Positions 1 to 13,771 of a DNA stretch of 64,000 nt are shown one piece after another. Location: NCBI RefSeq assembly GCF_013201035.1, contig NZ_CP053707.1, positions 2,976,001-3,040,000 of the forward strand. Direction: 5' to 3'. A program made the translations under genes and the position numbers. The number at the start of each line of letters is the position of its first letter. Position 1 is the first letter of the stretch. The DNA is from Arthrobacter sp. NEB 688. GTDB lineage: Bacteria > Actinomycetota > Actinomycetes > Actinomycetales > Dermatophilaceae. The notes below the pieces were generated by a model. It did no database searches. It was not told the DNA's origin and was given only the letters and a program-made list of their open reading frames with translations.

Positions 1-725
1 GCGGAGACGAGGACGACCTGCGCCCCGCGCCGGGCCGCGACGGCGGCGAGGGCGTACCCCTGCTTGCCGGACGAGCGGTTGCCGAGGTAGCGCACCGGGT
101 CGAGCGGCTCGCGGGTGCCCCCGGCCGTGACGACGACGCGGCGCCCCGCGAGGTCATCCCGCGGGGTCGCGGCCCGCGCACCCGCCGCTCCCCCGGACGC
201 GCGCGCGAGCTCGCGGACGCACACCTCGAAGAGCTGCTCCGGCTCGGGCAGGCGCCCCGGGCCGGTGTCGCGACCGGTCAGGCGGCCCGAGGCCGGCGGC
301 ACGACGTGGACGCCGCGCTCGCTGAGGGTGGCGATGTTCGCCTGCGTCGCCGGGTGCTCGTACATCTCGGTGTGCATGGCCGGGGCCATGACGACCGGGC
401 ACCGCGCGGTGAGCAGGACGTTGGTCAGCAGGTCGTCGGCCTGGCCGGTGGCCGCCCGCGCGAGCAGGTCGGCCGTGGCCGGGGCGACGACGACGAGGTC
501 GGCCTCCTGGCCGATCCGCACGTGCGGGACCTCGGTGATGTCGGACCACACGTCGGTGTGGACCGGCTTGCCCGACAACGCCGCCCACGTCGCCTCGCCG
601 ACGAAGTGGAGGGCGGAGGCGGTCGGGACGACGGTGACGTCGTGGCCGGCCTCGGAGAGCAGGCGCAGGAGCGAGCACGCCTTGTACGCGGCGATGCCCC
701 CGGCGACCCCGAGGACGACCTTCAC
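1..725 (-). CDS. coaBC: Bifunctional phosphopantothenoylcysteine decarboxylase / phosphopantothenate-cysteine ligase, C-terminus cut by window edge
   Basis: Catalyses two coenzyme A steps: joining cysteine to 4'-phosphopantothenate, then decarboxylating the product. About 241 codons are visible. The N-terminal flavoprotein (CoaC) part shows GGIAAYK at residues 9-15, the probable catalytic His68 in PHVRI, and the PAMHTEMY substrate-recognition segment near 115-122. The CoaB part begins with TAGGTREPLDPVRYLGN close to the window edge. The start is a GTG 5 nt after the rpoZ stop. The order gmk-rpoZ-coaBC is conserved in actinobacteria. The rest of the ligase domain lies outside the window. Confidence 0.93.
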   Translation of the reverse strand, partial: MKVVLGVAGGIAAYKACSLLRLLSEAGHDVTVVPTASALHFVGEATWAALSGKPVHTDVWSDITEVPHVRIGQEADLVVVAPATADLLARAATGQADDLLTNVLLTARCPVVMAPAMHTEMYEHPATQANIATLSERGVHVVPPASGRLTGRDTGPGRLPEPEQLFEVCVRELARASGGAAGARAATPRDDLAGRRVVVTAGGTREPLDPVRYLGNRSSGKQGYALAAVAARRGAQVVLVS

Positions 726-730
726 GGGCG

Positions 731-1006
731 TCAGCCCTCGGACGGCTCGTTGGTCGGCTCGGAGGTCAGCAGGCCCTCGTTGATCTCACGCAGGGAGATG
801 GAGAGCGGCTTCTCGTGGACCTCGGAGTCGACGAGCGGGCCGACGTACTCGAGGAGGCCCTCCTGGAGCTGGGCGTAGTAGGCGTTGATCTGCCGGGCCC
901 GCTTCGCGGAGTACAGGACGAGGGCGTACTTGGAGTCGGCCTGCTCGAGGAGCTCGTCGATCGGCGGGTTGGTGATGCCGATGGGGTTCGCCGTGGTTCC
1001 GGACAC
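731..1006 (-). CDS. rpoZ: DNA-directed RNA polymerase omega subunit
   Basis: A 91-aa protein of normal length for omega, which helps assemble the beta' subunit into RNA polymerase. Family hallmarks are the N-terminal [20 protein letters not shown] segment (about residues 10-29) and the helix [15 protein letters not shown] that follows it. The acidic C-terminus (EPTNEPSEG) is typical of actinobacterial omega. It lies 3 nt after gmk and 5 nt before coaBC, so it is co-transcribed with both. Confidence 0.96.
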   Translation of the reverse strand: MSGTTANPIGITNPPIDELLEQADSKYALVLYSAKRARQINAYYAQLQEGLLEYVGPLVDSEVHEKPLSISLREINEGLLTSEPTNEPSEG

Positions 1007-1009
1007 GCG

Positions 1010-1591
1010 TCAGTCTCGTTTCGTTGCGGGGACAGGGGTTCGCGTCCATGATACGAGGTCCTCGGCCGCGCGCCGAACGTCGTCGTTGACGAGGGTGACG
1101 TCGAACTCCTCCGCGGCGGCGAGCTCGATGCGCGCGGTGTCGAGCCGCGCGGCCCGCTCCTCCTCGTCCTCGGTGCCGCGCCCGACGAGCCGGCGGACCA
1201 GCTCCTCCCAGCTCGGCGGCGCGAGGAAGACGAAGAACGCCTCGGGCATCGACGCGCGCACCTGACGGGCGCCCTGGAGGTCGATCTCGAGCAGCGCCGG
1301 CCGGCCGGTCGCGAGGACGGCCTCGACGGGCCCGCGCGGCGTGCCGTACTTGGCCCGGCCGTGGACGACGGCCCACTCGAGCAGCTCGCCCTGCTCGACC
1401 ATCCGGTCGAACTCCTCGTCGGAGACGAAGTGGTAGTGCACGCCCTCGACCTCGCCCGGGCGGGGCCGACGGGTCGTCGCCGACACCGACAGCCAGACCT
1501 CGGGGTGGTGCTCACGGACGTACGCCGCGAGGGTCCCCTTGCCGACCGCGGTGGGACCGGCGAGGACCGTGAGGCGGGACGGGGTCGTCAC
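1010..1591 (-). CDS. gmk: Guanylate kinase
   Basis: Phosphorylates GMP to GDP with ATP. The 193-aa protein has the P-loop GPTAVGKGT at residues 12-20, the GMP-binding stretch [19 protein letters not shown] (about 38-56) and [10 protein letters not shown] near 98-107. The start codon overlaps the mihF stop by 4 nt, so translation is probably coupled. Its position downstream of the pyr operon groups nucleotide-supply functions. Confidence 0.96.
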   Translation of the reverse strand: MTTPSRLTVLAGPTAVGKGTLAAYVREHHPEVWLSVSATTRRPRPGEVEGVHYHFVSDEEFDRMVEQGELLEWAVVHGRAKYGTPRGPVEAVLATGRPALLEIDLQGARQVRASMPEAFFVFLAPPSWEELVRRLVGRGTEDEEERAARLDTARIELAAAEEFDVTLVNDDVRRAAEDLVSWTRTPVPATKRD

Positions 1592-1905
1592 TGCCGCCCG
1601 AAGCGCTGCAGGAGCGCCGCCACCTGGTTCTGGCCCAGGCCACGGACGCGTCGGCTCTCGCTGATGCCGACCTCCTCCATGATCTGGCGCGCGCGGACCC
1701 GGCCGACGCCGGGCATGGACTCGAGGAGCGCGGAGACGCGCATCTTGCCGATGACGTCGTTGACCTTCCCGTCCTCGATGACGCCGTCGAGCGAGGCGCC
1801 GCCGTGCTTGAGGCGGTTCTTCACCTCGGCGCGTTCGCGCCGCGAGGCGGCGGCCTTCTCGAGCGCGGCCGCGCGCTGTTCCTGGGTGAGCGGGGGGAGA
1901 GCCAC
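1588..1905 (-). CDS. mihF: Actinobacterial integration host factor, mIHF family
   Basis: A nucleoid-associated DNA-binding protein unrelated to the IhfA/IhfB heterodimer. The 105-aa sequence matches the mIHF core: a basic N-terminal helix ([16 protein letters not shown], about 20-35), then [25 protein letters not shown] with the GVGRVRA DNA-contacting turn, and a C-terminal helix ending LLQRFGRQ. The family also acts as a phage integration host factor and chromosome organiser. It overlaps gmk by 4 nt. The 92-nt gap from pyrF suggests its own promoter. Confidence 0.92.
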   Translation of the reverse strand: MALPPLTQEQRAAALEKAAASRRERAEVKNRLKHGGASLDGVIEDGKVNDVIGKMRVSALLESMPGVGRVRARQIMEEVGISESRRVRGLGQNQVAALLQRFGRQ

Positions 1906-1997
1906 GGGGATCGGATCCTTAGTGTCACTGCGAGTGCTGGCTGCTCAACACCCGGCTGTACGCCTGCGACTCTACCGGTCGCGGGAGCGCTCCCGAC
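1906..1997 (-). promoter_or_regulatory. Possible mihF promoter region
   Basis: This 92-nt gap between pyrF and mihF contains TAGAGT at 1969-1974 (minus strand), a plausible -10 box, and a perfect 14-nt palindrome CGGGAGCGCTCCCG at 1982-1995 just upstream. No good -35 hexamer is visible. The palindrome could be an operator or part of a pyr-operon attenuation structure; nothing in the sequence decides this. Confidence 0.3.
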
Positions 1998-2864
1998 TCA
2001 GGGCCGCGCCGCCTCGACGACCGCCGCCAGCTCGGCCGCGGAACGGCGCGCCGCGGCCCGCAGGGAGGCCGGGTCGGGGCCCGCTCCGAGCACCTCGCGC
2101 GAGCTGTTGCCGAGCACCTGGGGCAGGGCGTCGCCGAAGGTCGCGCGCAGCCCCTCGGGGGTCCCCCCCTGCGCCCCGAGGCCCGGGGCGAGCAGCGGCG
2201 CGGCGGAGCCGGCGAGGTCGAGCCCGAGGGTGTGGGCGGCGTCCCCGACGGTGGCCCCGACGACGAGCCCGACGCTGCCGAGGGTGCCCTCGGCCCGGGC
2301 GTCCGCGTTGTCGGCGGCGGCGCCGTCGACGACGGAGGCGGCGACGCTGCGCCCGTCGGCGGCCGCGTGCTGGACCGACGGCCCCTCGGGGTTGGAGGTG
2401 AGGGCGAGCACGAACACGCCCCGGCCGGTCGCGGCGGCGAGGTCGAGCGCCGGCCGCAGCGAGCCGTAGCCGAGGAAGGGGCTGACGGTCATCGCGTCGG
2501 CGCGCACCGGCGAGTCGTCGGACAGGTAGGCCTGCGCGTAGCCGCCCATCGTCGTGCCGATGTCGCCGCGCTTGGCGTCGAGCAGCGAGAGCGTCCCGGC
2601 CTCGCGCAGCGCCTCCAGGGTGCGCTCGAGGACGGCCACGCCGCGCGAGCCGAACCGCTCGAAGAAGGCCGACTGCGGCTTGACGCAGGCGACCTGTCCG
2701 CCGAAGGCCTCGACGCAGGTCATCGCGAAGCGCTCGAGGCCGTCGACGGTGTCGGGCAGTCCCCACGCGTCGAGCAGGGCGGAGTGCGGGTCGATGCCGG
2801 GGCAGAACGGGCCGTGCTCGTCCATCGCGGCGCGCAGCCGCGCACCGAAGGTCTGCCGTGTCAC
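1998..2864 (-). CDS. pyrF: Orotidine-5'-phosphate decarboxylase, long actinobacterial subfamily
   Basis: Last step of UMP synthesis: decarboxylates OMP to UMP. The 288-aa length marks the long subfamily (type 2). Visible signatures are the N-terminal CPGIDPHSALLDAWG, CVKPQSAFFERFGSRG, and the catalytic LLDAKRGDIGTT, which holds the Asp-x-Lys-x-x-Asp network. The chosen GTG start overlaps the pyrD stop as GTGA, the usual junction in this operon. Confidence 0.95.
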   Translation of the reverse strand: MTRQTFGARLRAAMDEHGPFCPGIDPHSALLDAWGLPDTVDGLERFAMTCVEAFGGQVACVKPQSAFFERFGSRGVAVLERTLEALREAGTLSLLDAKRGDIGTTMGGYAQAYLSDDSPVRADAMTVSPFLGYGSLRPALDLAAATGRGVFVLALTSNPEGPSVQHAAADGRSVAASVVDGAAADNADARAEGTLGSVGLVVGATVGDAAHTLGLDLAGSAAPLLAPGLGAQGGTPEGLRATFGDALPQVLGNSSREVLGAGPDPASLRAAARRSAAELAAVVEAARP

Positions 2865-3820
2865 AGGCGGGCCATCCTCTCGTGGGCGACGCCGACGATG
2901 TCGGCGAAGCGGGTGAAGCCGTGCCGCGCGACGTGCTCCTCGAGCTCGGTGAGCACGCGGCGCGGCGCGGACGGGTCGTTGAACGTGGCGGTGCCGACCT
3001 GCACGGCCGACGCGCCGGCGGCGACGAGCTCGAGGGCGTCGGCCCCGGTGCGCACTCCCCCGACCCCGATGACCGGCGCCGTCGGGATGGTGCCGGCGCG
3101 CATGGCGGCGGTCACCTGCCAGACGGCCCGGACCGCGACCGGGCGCACGGCCGGGCCGGAGAGCCCGCCGGTGACGCCGGCGAGCTGCGGGCGCAGCAGG
3201 TCGGTGTCGATGACGATGCCGAGCAGCGTGTTGATCATCGTCAGGCCGTCGGCGCCGGCGCGCAGGACGGCGTCGGCGATCGACACGATGTCGGTGACGT
3301 CGGGCGTCAGCTTCGCGAAGACCGGGACGTCGTCGGGCACGCGGGTGCGGACGATCTGGACGACGCGCTCGGACGACGCCGGGTCGCAGGCGAAGACCAG
3401 CCCGCGGTTGGCGACGTTGGGGCAGGAGATGTTCGCCTCGACCCCGACGACGCACGACCACGCGGGCGAGGCGACGAGGCGCTGGACGACCTCGCCGAAC
3501 TCCTCGGCGGTGTTGCCGGCGACGGAGACGAGCACCCGGGCGCCCTGCGCGGCGAGCCACGGCAGGTCCTGCGCGCAGAACGCGTCGATGCCGGGCCCCT
3601 GGAGGCCGATCGAGTTGAGCATCCCGGAGGAGGTCTCGGCCATCCGCGGCGTCGGGCGGCCCGAGCGCGGGTCGCGCATGACCGTCTTCGTGACGAACGC
3701 GCCGAGGTCGGAGACGGGGAAGAAGCGGTGCAGCTCCTTGCCGTTGGCGGCACAGCCGGACGCGGTCATCACCGGGTTGGGCAGCGTCGCGCCGGCGAGC
3801 GTCGTGCTCATGTCGACCAT
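2861..3820 (-). CDS. pyrD: Dihydroorotate dehydrogenase, class 1B catalytic subunit
   Basis: Oxidises dihydroorotate to orotate; FMN-dependent. The 319-aa TIM barrel shows the N-terminal NPVMTASGCAANG, VEANISCPNVANRG with the class 1 catalytic cysteine, a conserved Lys in FAKLTPDVTDI, and the FMN-phosphate loop GVGGVRTGADALELVAAGA. The immediately upstream pyrK makes it the NAD-linked PyrD-PyrK (1B) type. The ATG overlaps the pyrK stop as ATGA. Confidence 0.95.
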   Translation of the reverse strand: MVDMSTTLAGATLPNPVMTASGCAANGKELHRFFPVSDLGAFVTKTVMRDPRSGRPTPRMAETSSGMLNSIGLQGPGIDAFCAQDLPWLAAQGARVLVSVAGNTAEEFGEVVQRLVASPAWSCVVGVEANISCPNVANRGLVFACDPASSERVVQIVRTRVPDDVPVFAKLTPDVTDIVSIADAVLRAGADGLTMINTLLGIVIDTDLLRPQLAGVTGGLSGPAVRPVAVRAVWQVTAAMRAGTIPTAPVIGVGGVRTGADALELVAAGASAVQVGTATFNDPSAPRRVLTELEEHVARHGFTRFADIVGVAHERMARL

Positions 3821-4706
3821 CAGTGACCCCCCGGCCTCGGGGCGCCGACCGCGTCCTCGGGCACGCGGGTGATGCCCCCGCCGATGGCGTCCCAGCGCAC
3901 GAGGTCGCCGCGGAAGACCGGCCCCTCGACGCAGGAACGGACCATCCGGGTCGTGCCGTCGGTGCCGCGCACCGGCATGACGCAGGTCATGCAGACGCCG
4001 ATGCCGCAGGCCATCGACTCCTCGACGGCCACCTGGGCGACGGCGCCGTGGGCCTGCGCGACCTCGGTGACCGAGCGCAGCATCCCCATCGGGCCGCAGG
4101 CGTAGACGACGCCCGCGCCGGTGCGGTCGACGACCTCGCCGAGGACGTCGGAGACCCAGCCCCTGCGGCCGGCCGAGCCGTCGTCGGTCGTGACGGTGAC
4201 GCCGTCGGCGCTGCGGCGGGCCTCGACGACCCCGAAGAGCCGGTCCTCGGAGGCCGCGCCGAGGACCATCTCGACGTGGCAGCCGCGCTCGCGCAGCGCC
4301 TCGGCCAGCCAGAACAGCGGCGCGGAGCCGTAGCCGCCGCCGACGAGCACGCAGGGCACGGGCTCGGCGGGCAGCGGGAAGGGCCGCCCGAGCGGCGCGA
4401 CGACGTCGACGGCGTCGTGCGCGGACAGCCCGGTGAGCCACTGCGTGCCCGGGCCGTGCGCGGCGACGACGACGTCGAGGGTGCCGCCGTAGGTGCCGGA
4501 CGCCTTGACCTTGTGCAGCGAGAAGCAGCGGCGCAGGAGGTTGGCCGACGTCGGGCCGCCGACGGCGAGCGCGACGAACTGGCCCGGGCGGGCGAGCTCG
4601 GCGACGCCGGGCGCGACGATCGTCAGGTGGTGGTAGGCGCCGACCCGCCGGTTGGCGACGACCTCGCCGGCGACCTGGACGACACCGCTCCCGCCGGCGC
4701 TCGCGC

Positions 4707-4710
<4 letters not shown>
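3820..4710 (-). CDS. pyrK: Dihydroorotate dehydrogenase electron-transfer subunit
   Basis: FAD and 2Fe-2S protein that passes electrons from PyrD to NAD+. The 296-aa chain has a ferredoxin-reductase-type FAD domain (RPGQFVAL and RRCFSLHK), an NAD-binding [16 protein letters not shown] segment, and a C-terminal cluster site [13 protein letters not shown] followed by RSCVEGPVF, giving four cysteines. The GTG start overlaps the carB stop. The pairing with pyrD is diagnostic of class 1B. Confidence 0.93.
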
Positions 4711-8017
<3,307 letters not shown>

Positions 8018-8018
<1 letters not shown>

Positions 8019-9166
8019 CAGGCGCGCACCTCCTGGGTGGTGGTCATGAGATCGCAGAAGCGGTCGAAGAGGTAGGCGGCGTCGTGCGGGCCGGCCGCGG
8101 CCTCCGGGTGGTACTGGACGGAGAAGGCGACCAGGCGGCCGTCGCGGCGGACCTCCAGGCCCTCGACGACGTCGTCGTTGAGGCAGACGTGGCTGACGCC
8201 CACGTCACCGAAGTCGGTCGCGGTCGTGCCCTCGAGCGGGGCGTCGACGGCGAAGCCGTGGTTGTGCGCGGTGACCTCGACCTTGCCGGTCGTGCGGTCC
8301 ATGACCGGCTGGTTGATGCCGCGGTGGCCGTACTTGAGCTTGTACGTGCCGAACCCGAGCGCCTTGCCGAGGATCTGGTTGCCGAAGCAGATGCCGAAGT
8401 ACGGGATGTCCGCGCGCAGCACGCCACGCAGCAGCTCGGCCTGGGTCTCGGCGGTCGCCGGGTCGCCGGGGCCGTTGGAGAAGAAGACGCCGTCGGGGCC
8501 GACCGCGCGCACCTCCTCGAGGGTCGCCGTGGCCGGCAGCACGTGCACCTCGATGCCGCGCTCGGCCATCATCCGCGGGGTGTTGGACTTGATGCCGAGG
8601 TCGACGGCGGCGACGGTGAAGCGCCTCTCCCCCACCGCCGGCACGACGTAGGCCTCCTGCGTGGCGACCTCGGCCGCGAGGGACGCACCGGTCATGGCCG
8701 GGGCGTCGGTGACCCGCTGCAGCAGCTCCGGGCGCGGGCGGGCCGCGAGCTCGCCGGAGAAGATGCCGGCACGCATGGCGCCGCGCTCGCGCAGGTGGCG
8801 CGTGAGGGCCCGGGTGTCGACGTCGCAGATGCCGACGACGCCCTGCGCGTCGAGCTCGTCCTCGAGCGTGCGGCGGCTGCGCCAGCTCGACGGGCGCAGC
8901 GCGGGGTCGCGCACGACGTAGCCGGCGACCCAGATGCGGCCGGACTCGTCGTCCTCGTCGTTCCAGCCGGTGTTGCCGACGTGCGGCGCGGTCATGACGA
9001 CGACCTGCCGGTGGTAGCTCGGGTCGGTGAGCGTCTCCTGGTAGCCGGTCATGCCGGTCGAGAAGACGGCCTCGCCGACGGTCTCGCCCCGGCGGCCGTA
9101 GGCCGATCCGGTGAAGGTGCGCCCGTCCTCGAGGACGAGGACGGCGGGTTCGCGGGTGGTCAGCAC
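8018..9166 (-). CDS. carA: Carbamoyl-phosphate synthase small subunit (glutaminase)
   Basis: Hydrolyses glutamine and channels ammonia to CarB. The N-terminal small-subunit domain is recognised by [34 protein letters not shown]. The C-terminal class I glutaminase domain has the nucleophile elbow [12 protein letters not shown] and the catalytic His-Glu in [12 protein letters not shown]. The GTG start gives a normal 382 aa and overlaps the pyrC stop by 7 nt (GTGCTGA). Longer in-frame starts only add low-complexity Arg/His sequence read through pyrC. Confidence 0.95.
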
Positions 9167-10467
9167 GGTGCGGGCTCTCCTTCCCGCGCGGTGACGACAC
9201 CGCGCAGGATCGTCGTGTGCACGGCCCCGGTGAGGGTGCGCCCGTGCCACGGGGTGTTGCGGGACAGGGAGTGGGAGGCGTCACGGTCGACGGTGACCGC
9301 TGCCGTGGGGTCGACGAGGACGAGGTTGGCCGGCTCGCCGGGGGCGAGGGGACGGCCGTGGTCGGCGAGGCGGGCGATGCCCGCCGGCGCCGTCGACAGG
9401 ACGCGGGCGAGGTCGGCCATCGTCATCCGGCCGGTGGTGACGAGCAGGTCGTGGACGACCGAGAACGCCGTCTCGAGGCCGAGCATCCCGAAGGCGGCGT
9501 CGACGAAGGCGTGCTCCTTGTCGTGCCGCGCGTGCGGGGCGTGGTCGGTGGCGACGGCGTCGATCGTGCCGTCGGCCAGGCCCTCGCGCAGCGCCTCCTG
9601 GTCCTCGGTCGGGCGCAGCGGCGGGTTGACCTTGTAGACCGGGTCGTAGCCGGCGAGCAGGTCGGTGCCGAGGGCGAGGTGGTGGGGCGCGACCTCGGCG
9701 GTCATCCGGATGCCGCGCTCCTTGGCCCAGCGCACGACGTCGAGGCCCTCGGCCGTGCTCACGTGCGCGACGTGGACGCGGCCGCCGGTGTGCCGGGCGA
9801 GCATCGCGTCGCGGGCGATGATGCTCGCCTCCGCGACCGGCGGCCAGCCCGGCAGGCCGAGGCGGCCGGAGAGCTCGCCCTCGTGGCAGCAGGCCTGCGG
9901 CCCGGCCAGCGCGGGGTCCTGGCTGTGCTGGCTGATGACGCCGTCGAACGGGCGCAGGTACTCCAGCGCGCGGCGCATGACGCGGGCGTCGGCGACGCAG
10001 CGGCCGTCGTCGGAGAAGACGGTGACCCGGGCCCGGCTGCGGTGCATGAGCCCGAGCTCGGCGAGCTCGTGGCCCTCGAGGCCCTTGGTCACGGCGCCGA
10101 CCGGCACGACGTCGACGAGGCCGCTGTCGCGCCCCAGCCGCTGGACGTGCTCGGCCGCCTCCGCGGTGTCGGTGACCGGGGTCGTGTTGGCCATCGCGAG
10201 GACCGCCGTGTAGCCCCCGACCGCGGCGGCGCGCGAGCCGGAGGCGACGGTCTCGGCGTCCTCGCGGCCCGGCTGGCGCAGGTGGGTGTGCAGGTCGACG
10301 AAGCCCGGCAGGAGCGTGAGGCCGTCGGCGTGGTGGCGGGTCAGGCCCTCGGTGTCCTCGACCCGGCCGACCTCGGTGACCGTGCCCTCGCGGACGGCGA
10401 CGTCGCCGGTGCGGGCGGTGCCGTCGGGCTCGTGCCAGGTGACCCCGGTGAGCAGGAGGTCGCTCAT
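9160..10467 (-). CDS. pyrC: Dihydroorotase
   Basis: Cyclises carbamoyl aspartate to dihydroorotate. The 435-aa protein belongs to the class I amidohydrolases: the metal-binding HxH lies in [13 protein letters not shown] (about residues 58-70), a later metal site in [10 protein letters not shown], and the conserved ATDHAPH motif in the second half. Start ATG at 10467. It is separated from pyrB by 61 nt that contain an inverted repeat, unlike the overlapping junctions elsewhere in this operon. Confidence 0.95.
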   Translation of the reverse strand: MSDLLLTGVTWHEPDGTARTGDVAVREGTVTEVGRVEDTEGLTRHHADGLTLLPGFVDLHTHLRQPGREDAETVASGSRAAAVGGYTAVLAMANTTPVTDTAEAAEHVQRLGRDSGLVDVVPVGAVTKGLEGHELAELGLMHRSRARVTVFSDDGRCVADARVMRRALEYLRPFDGVISQHSQDPALAGPQACCHEGELSGRLGLPGWPPVAEASIIARDAMLARHTGGRVHVAHVSTAEGLDVVRWAKERGIRMTAEVAPHHLALGTDLLAGYDPVYKVNPPLRPTEDQEALREGLADGTIDAVATDHAPHARHDKEHAFVDAAFGMLGLETAFSVVHDLLVTTGRMTMADLARVLSTAPAGIARLADHGRPLAPGEPANLVLVDPTAAVTVDRDASHSLSRNTPWHGRTLTGAVHTTILRGVVTAREGEPAPC

Positions 10468-10474
10468 TCGGGGC

Positions 10475-10522
10475 CCCCGCGAAGTATCTGGAGGAGCGCA
10501 GCGGGGGAAGAACTTCGTGGGG
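10475..10522 (-). other. Inverted repeat in the pyrB-pyrC spacer
   Basis: Arms 10475-10485 (CCCCGCGAAGT) and 10512-10522 (ACTTCGTGGGG) can pair at 10 of 11 positions around a 26-nt loop. In the pyr mRNA the odd position is an A-C mismatch. The spacer lies between two genes of the same operon, so this could be an mRNA processing or stability element or a weak partial terminator. Function is inferred only from structure and position. Confidence 0.4.
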
Positions 10523-10528
10523 TGCCCC

Positions 10529-12237
<1,709 letters not shown>

Positions 12238-12993
12238 ATGGCCCCCGTCGCCCGCTCCGTCGCCCTCCTGTCCGACCCGCACGGGGTCCTGCCGGTCCTC
12301 GAGGCGGTGCTCGCCGAGCCGGACGTGCGCGCGGCCGACCTCGTCGTCGTGACGGGAGACCTCGTGTCCGGGCCGATGCCCGTCGAGACGCTCGACGCCC
12401 TGACCGACCTCGGCGACCGGGTGCTGCTCGTCCGGGGCAACGCCGACCGTGAGGTGGTCGAGGTCGCGCGGGGTGGGCGGTGCGAGCACCCCGAGTCGGT
12501 GTTCGCGGGCGAGGTGCTGCGCCCCGACCAGGTGGCGCTGCTCGCCGCGCTCCCCCACCCCGTCGTCCGGCCGGTCGCCGGGTTCGGCGACGTGCTGTTC
12601 TGCCACGGCAGCCCCCGCGACGACGACGAGGTCGTGCTCGTCGACACCCGGCTCGAGCGATGGGCCGAGGCCTTCGCGGACGTGCCCGAGGAGGTGCGGA
12701 CCGTCTGCTGCGGGCACACGCACATGCCCTTCGCGCGGCTCGTCGACCGTCGGCTCGTCGTCAACCCCGGGAGCATCGGGATGCCCTACGGACGCGTCGG
12801 CGGGCCGTGGGCCCTCCTGCGTGACGGGCAGGTCTCGCTGCGGCACACCGCGGTCGACGTCGACGCGGTGTGCGAGCGCGTCGTCGCCGAGTCCTCGTAC
12901 CCCGACGCCCGGGCGTGGGTCGACGAGTACGTCCGTGGCGAGCACTCCGACGCGGTGGCGCTGACGGTCTTCGCACCCCGCGACGGGCGCTGA
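12238..12993 (+). CDS. Metallophosphoesterase, YfcE/MJ0936-like
   Basis: A dinuclear-metal phosphoesterase of 251 aa; the substrate cannot be predicted. All family motifs are present in order: SDPHG near residue 13, GDLV near 39, GNADRE near 70 (the usual GNxD/H), CHGSP near 122, GHTHMPF near 159 and NPGSIGMPYG near 179. A TAGGGT box ends 6 nt before the ATG, so the mRNA is probably leaderless. It is transcribed divergently from the pyr operon and looks monocistronic. Confidence 0.85.
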   Translation: MAPVARSVALLSDPHGVLPVLEAVLAEPDVRAADLVVVTGDLVSGPMPVETLDALTDLGDRVLLVRGNADREVVEVARGGRCEHPESVFAGEVLRPDQVALLAALPHPVVRPVAGFGDVLFCHGSPRDDDEVVLVDTRLERWAEAFADVPEEVRTVCCGHTHMPFARLVDRRLVVNPGSIGMPYGRVGGPWALLRDGQVSLRHTAVDVDAVCERVVAESSYPDARAWVDEYVRGEHSDAVALTVFAPRDGR

Positions 12994-13008
12994 CCGAGCC
13001 CGGGCAGG

Positions 13009-13383
13009 TCAGCCCGCCGCGTGCGGCCGGAAGCCGGAGCAGAGCATGCGCAGGTGGGTGATCCGCTCGTCGGCGGTGCGGTAGTAGGCCTGCTGCTCGG
13101 CGGTGAACTCGCCGTCGGGGGTGCGCAGGGCGAGCCGGTAGGAGACCCGGTGGGTGTCCTCGACGGGCGCCCCGACCGTGACGTCGAGCAGGGCCCGGAC
13201 CTCGTCGGCCGGCTCGAACCACGACCCGAAGAGCACCTCGACGAGCTCGTCGGCGCTCGCGCCCTCCCACGAGCGGCCGGGAGTGAGGCCGCGGAAGTCG
13301 ACGTCGTCGGCGACGAGGGAGCGCACGGCCCCGGCGTCCTTCGCGGCGATCGCGGCGGCCAGGCGCGGCCCGAGCGTGCTCAT
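13009..13383 (-). CDS. SnoaL-like / NTF2-fold protein
   Basis: A 124-aa protein with the layout of the SnoaL/NTF2 superfamily: an N-terminal helix (LAAAIAAKDAGAVRSLVADDVDFRG), a cone-shaped sheet, and a C-terminal QQAYYRTADERITHLRMLCSGF strand pair. Such proteins are small enzymes or ligand-binding domains; no substrate can be named. I use the ATG at 13383. An upstream in-frame GTG at 13470 would add 29 residues of low-complexity sequence and run into the palindrome at 13472-13511. Transcribed divergently from the small gene at 13552. Confidence 0.7.
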   Translation of the reverse strand: MSTLGPRLAAAIAAKDAGAVRSLVADDVDFRGLTPGRSWEGASADELVEVLFGSWFEPADEVRALLDVTVGAPVEDTHRVSYRLALRTPDGEFTAEQQAYYRTADERITHLRMLCSGFRPHAAG

Positions 13384-13471
13384 CCGCACAGTCGACCACG
13401 ACCGGCCCGGCGGACGCCAGCCCCGGGCCGCGGCGCCGGTGGCCGATGTCATCCGCGTCGTGAGACGCATA

Positions 13472-13511
13472 ATGCACTGCTATGCATCAGGTAACACACT
13501 GTGATGCACTG
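13472..13511. promoter_or_regulatory. Operator-like palindrome between divergent small genes
   Basis: TGCATCA (13483-13489) and its exact reverse complement TGATGCA (13502-13508) are separated by 12 nt. In addition ATGCACTG occurs as a direct repeat at 13472-13479 and 13504-13511, 32 bp or about three helical turns apart. The sequence is notably AT-richer than its surroundings and sits between the SnoaL-like gene and the 65-aa gene. This is what a transcription-factor site looks like, but no regulator gene is adjacent. Confidence 0.5.
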
Positions 13512-13551
13512 GTGCGACGCACCGCCCGATCGACCGCCGGAGGAGGACCCG

Positions 13552-13749
13552 ATGACGACCACCGCTCACCCCACGACAGGTGCCCCGACGTGCCAGGGCT
13601 CCGACCTCGCGCTCGCGCCGTCGCCGGCGACGACCCCCGGTCGCCAGCCGCTCTTCCCGCCGGCGGACGCCGACGCCGAGGCCTACCGGGCGTGGCTCGT
13701 CGCCTCGCCGTGGCCCGAGGTCGTCTTCGCCAGCGCGGGCGCCCGCTGA
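13552..13749 (+). CDS. Small hypothetical protein, 65 aa
   Basis: Not recognised. The ATG at 13552 is preceded by GGAGGAGG with about 6 nt spacing, a strong ribosome binding site. The protein is Pro/Ala-rich: an N-terminal stretch MTTTAHPTTGAPTCQGSDLAL, then LFPPADADAEAYRAWLVASPWPEVVFASAGAR, where the last third looks like an amphipathic helix. No signal peptide or transmembrane segment is apparent. An in-frame start at 13501 exists, but it lies inside the operator-like palindrome. Confidence 0.5.
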   Translation: MTTTAHPTTGAPTCQGSDLALAPSPATTPGRQPLFPPADADAEAYRAWLVASPWPEVVFASAGAR

Positions 13750-13771
13750 CGGGCTCGCCCACCCGACGGGC

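Noticed and set aside
1982-1995. CGGGAGCGCTCCCG as a pyr-operon terminator
   Set aside because: A perfect palindrome without loop bases makes a poor hairpin and there is no U-tract; kept only as a possible operator in the mihF promoter region.
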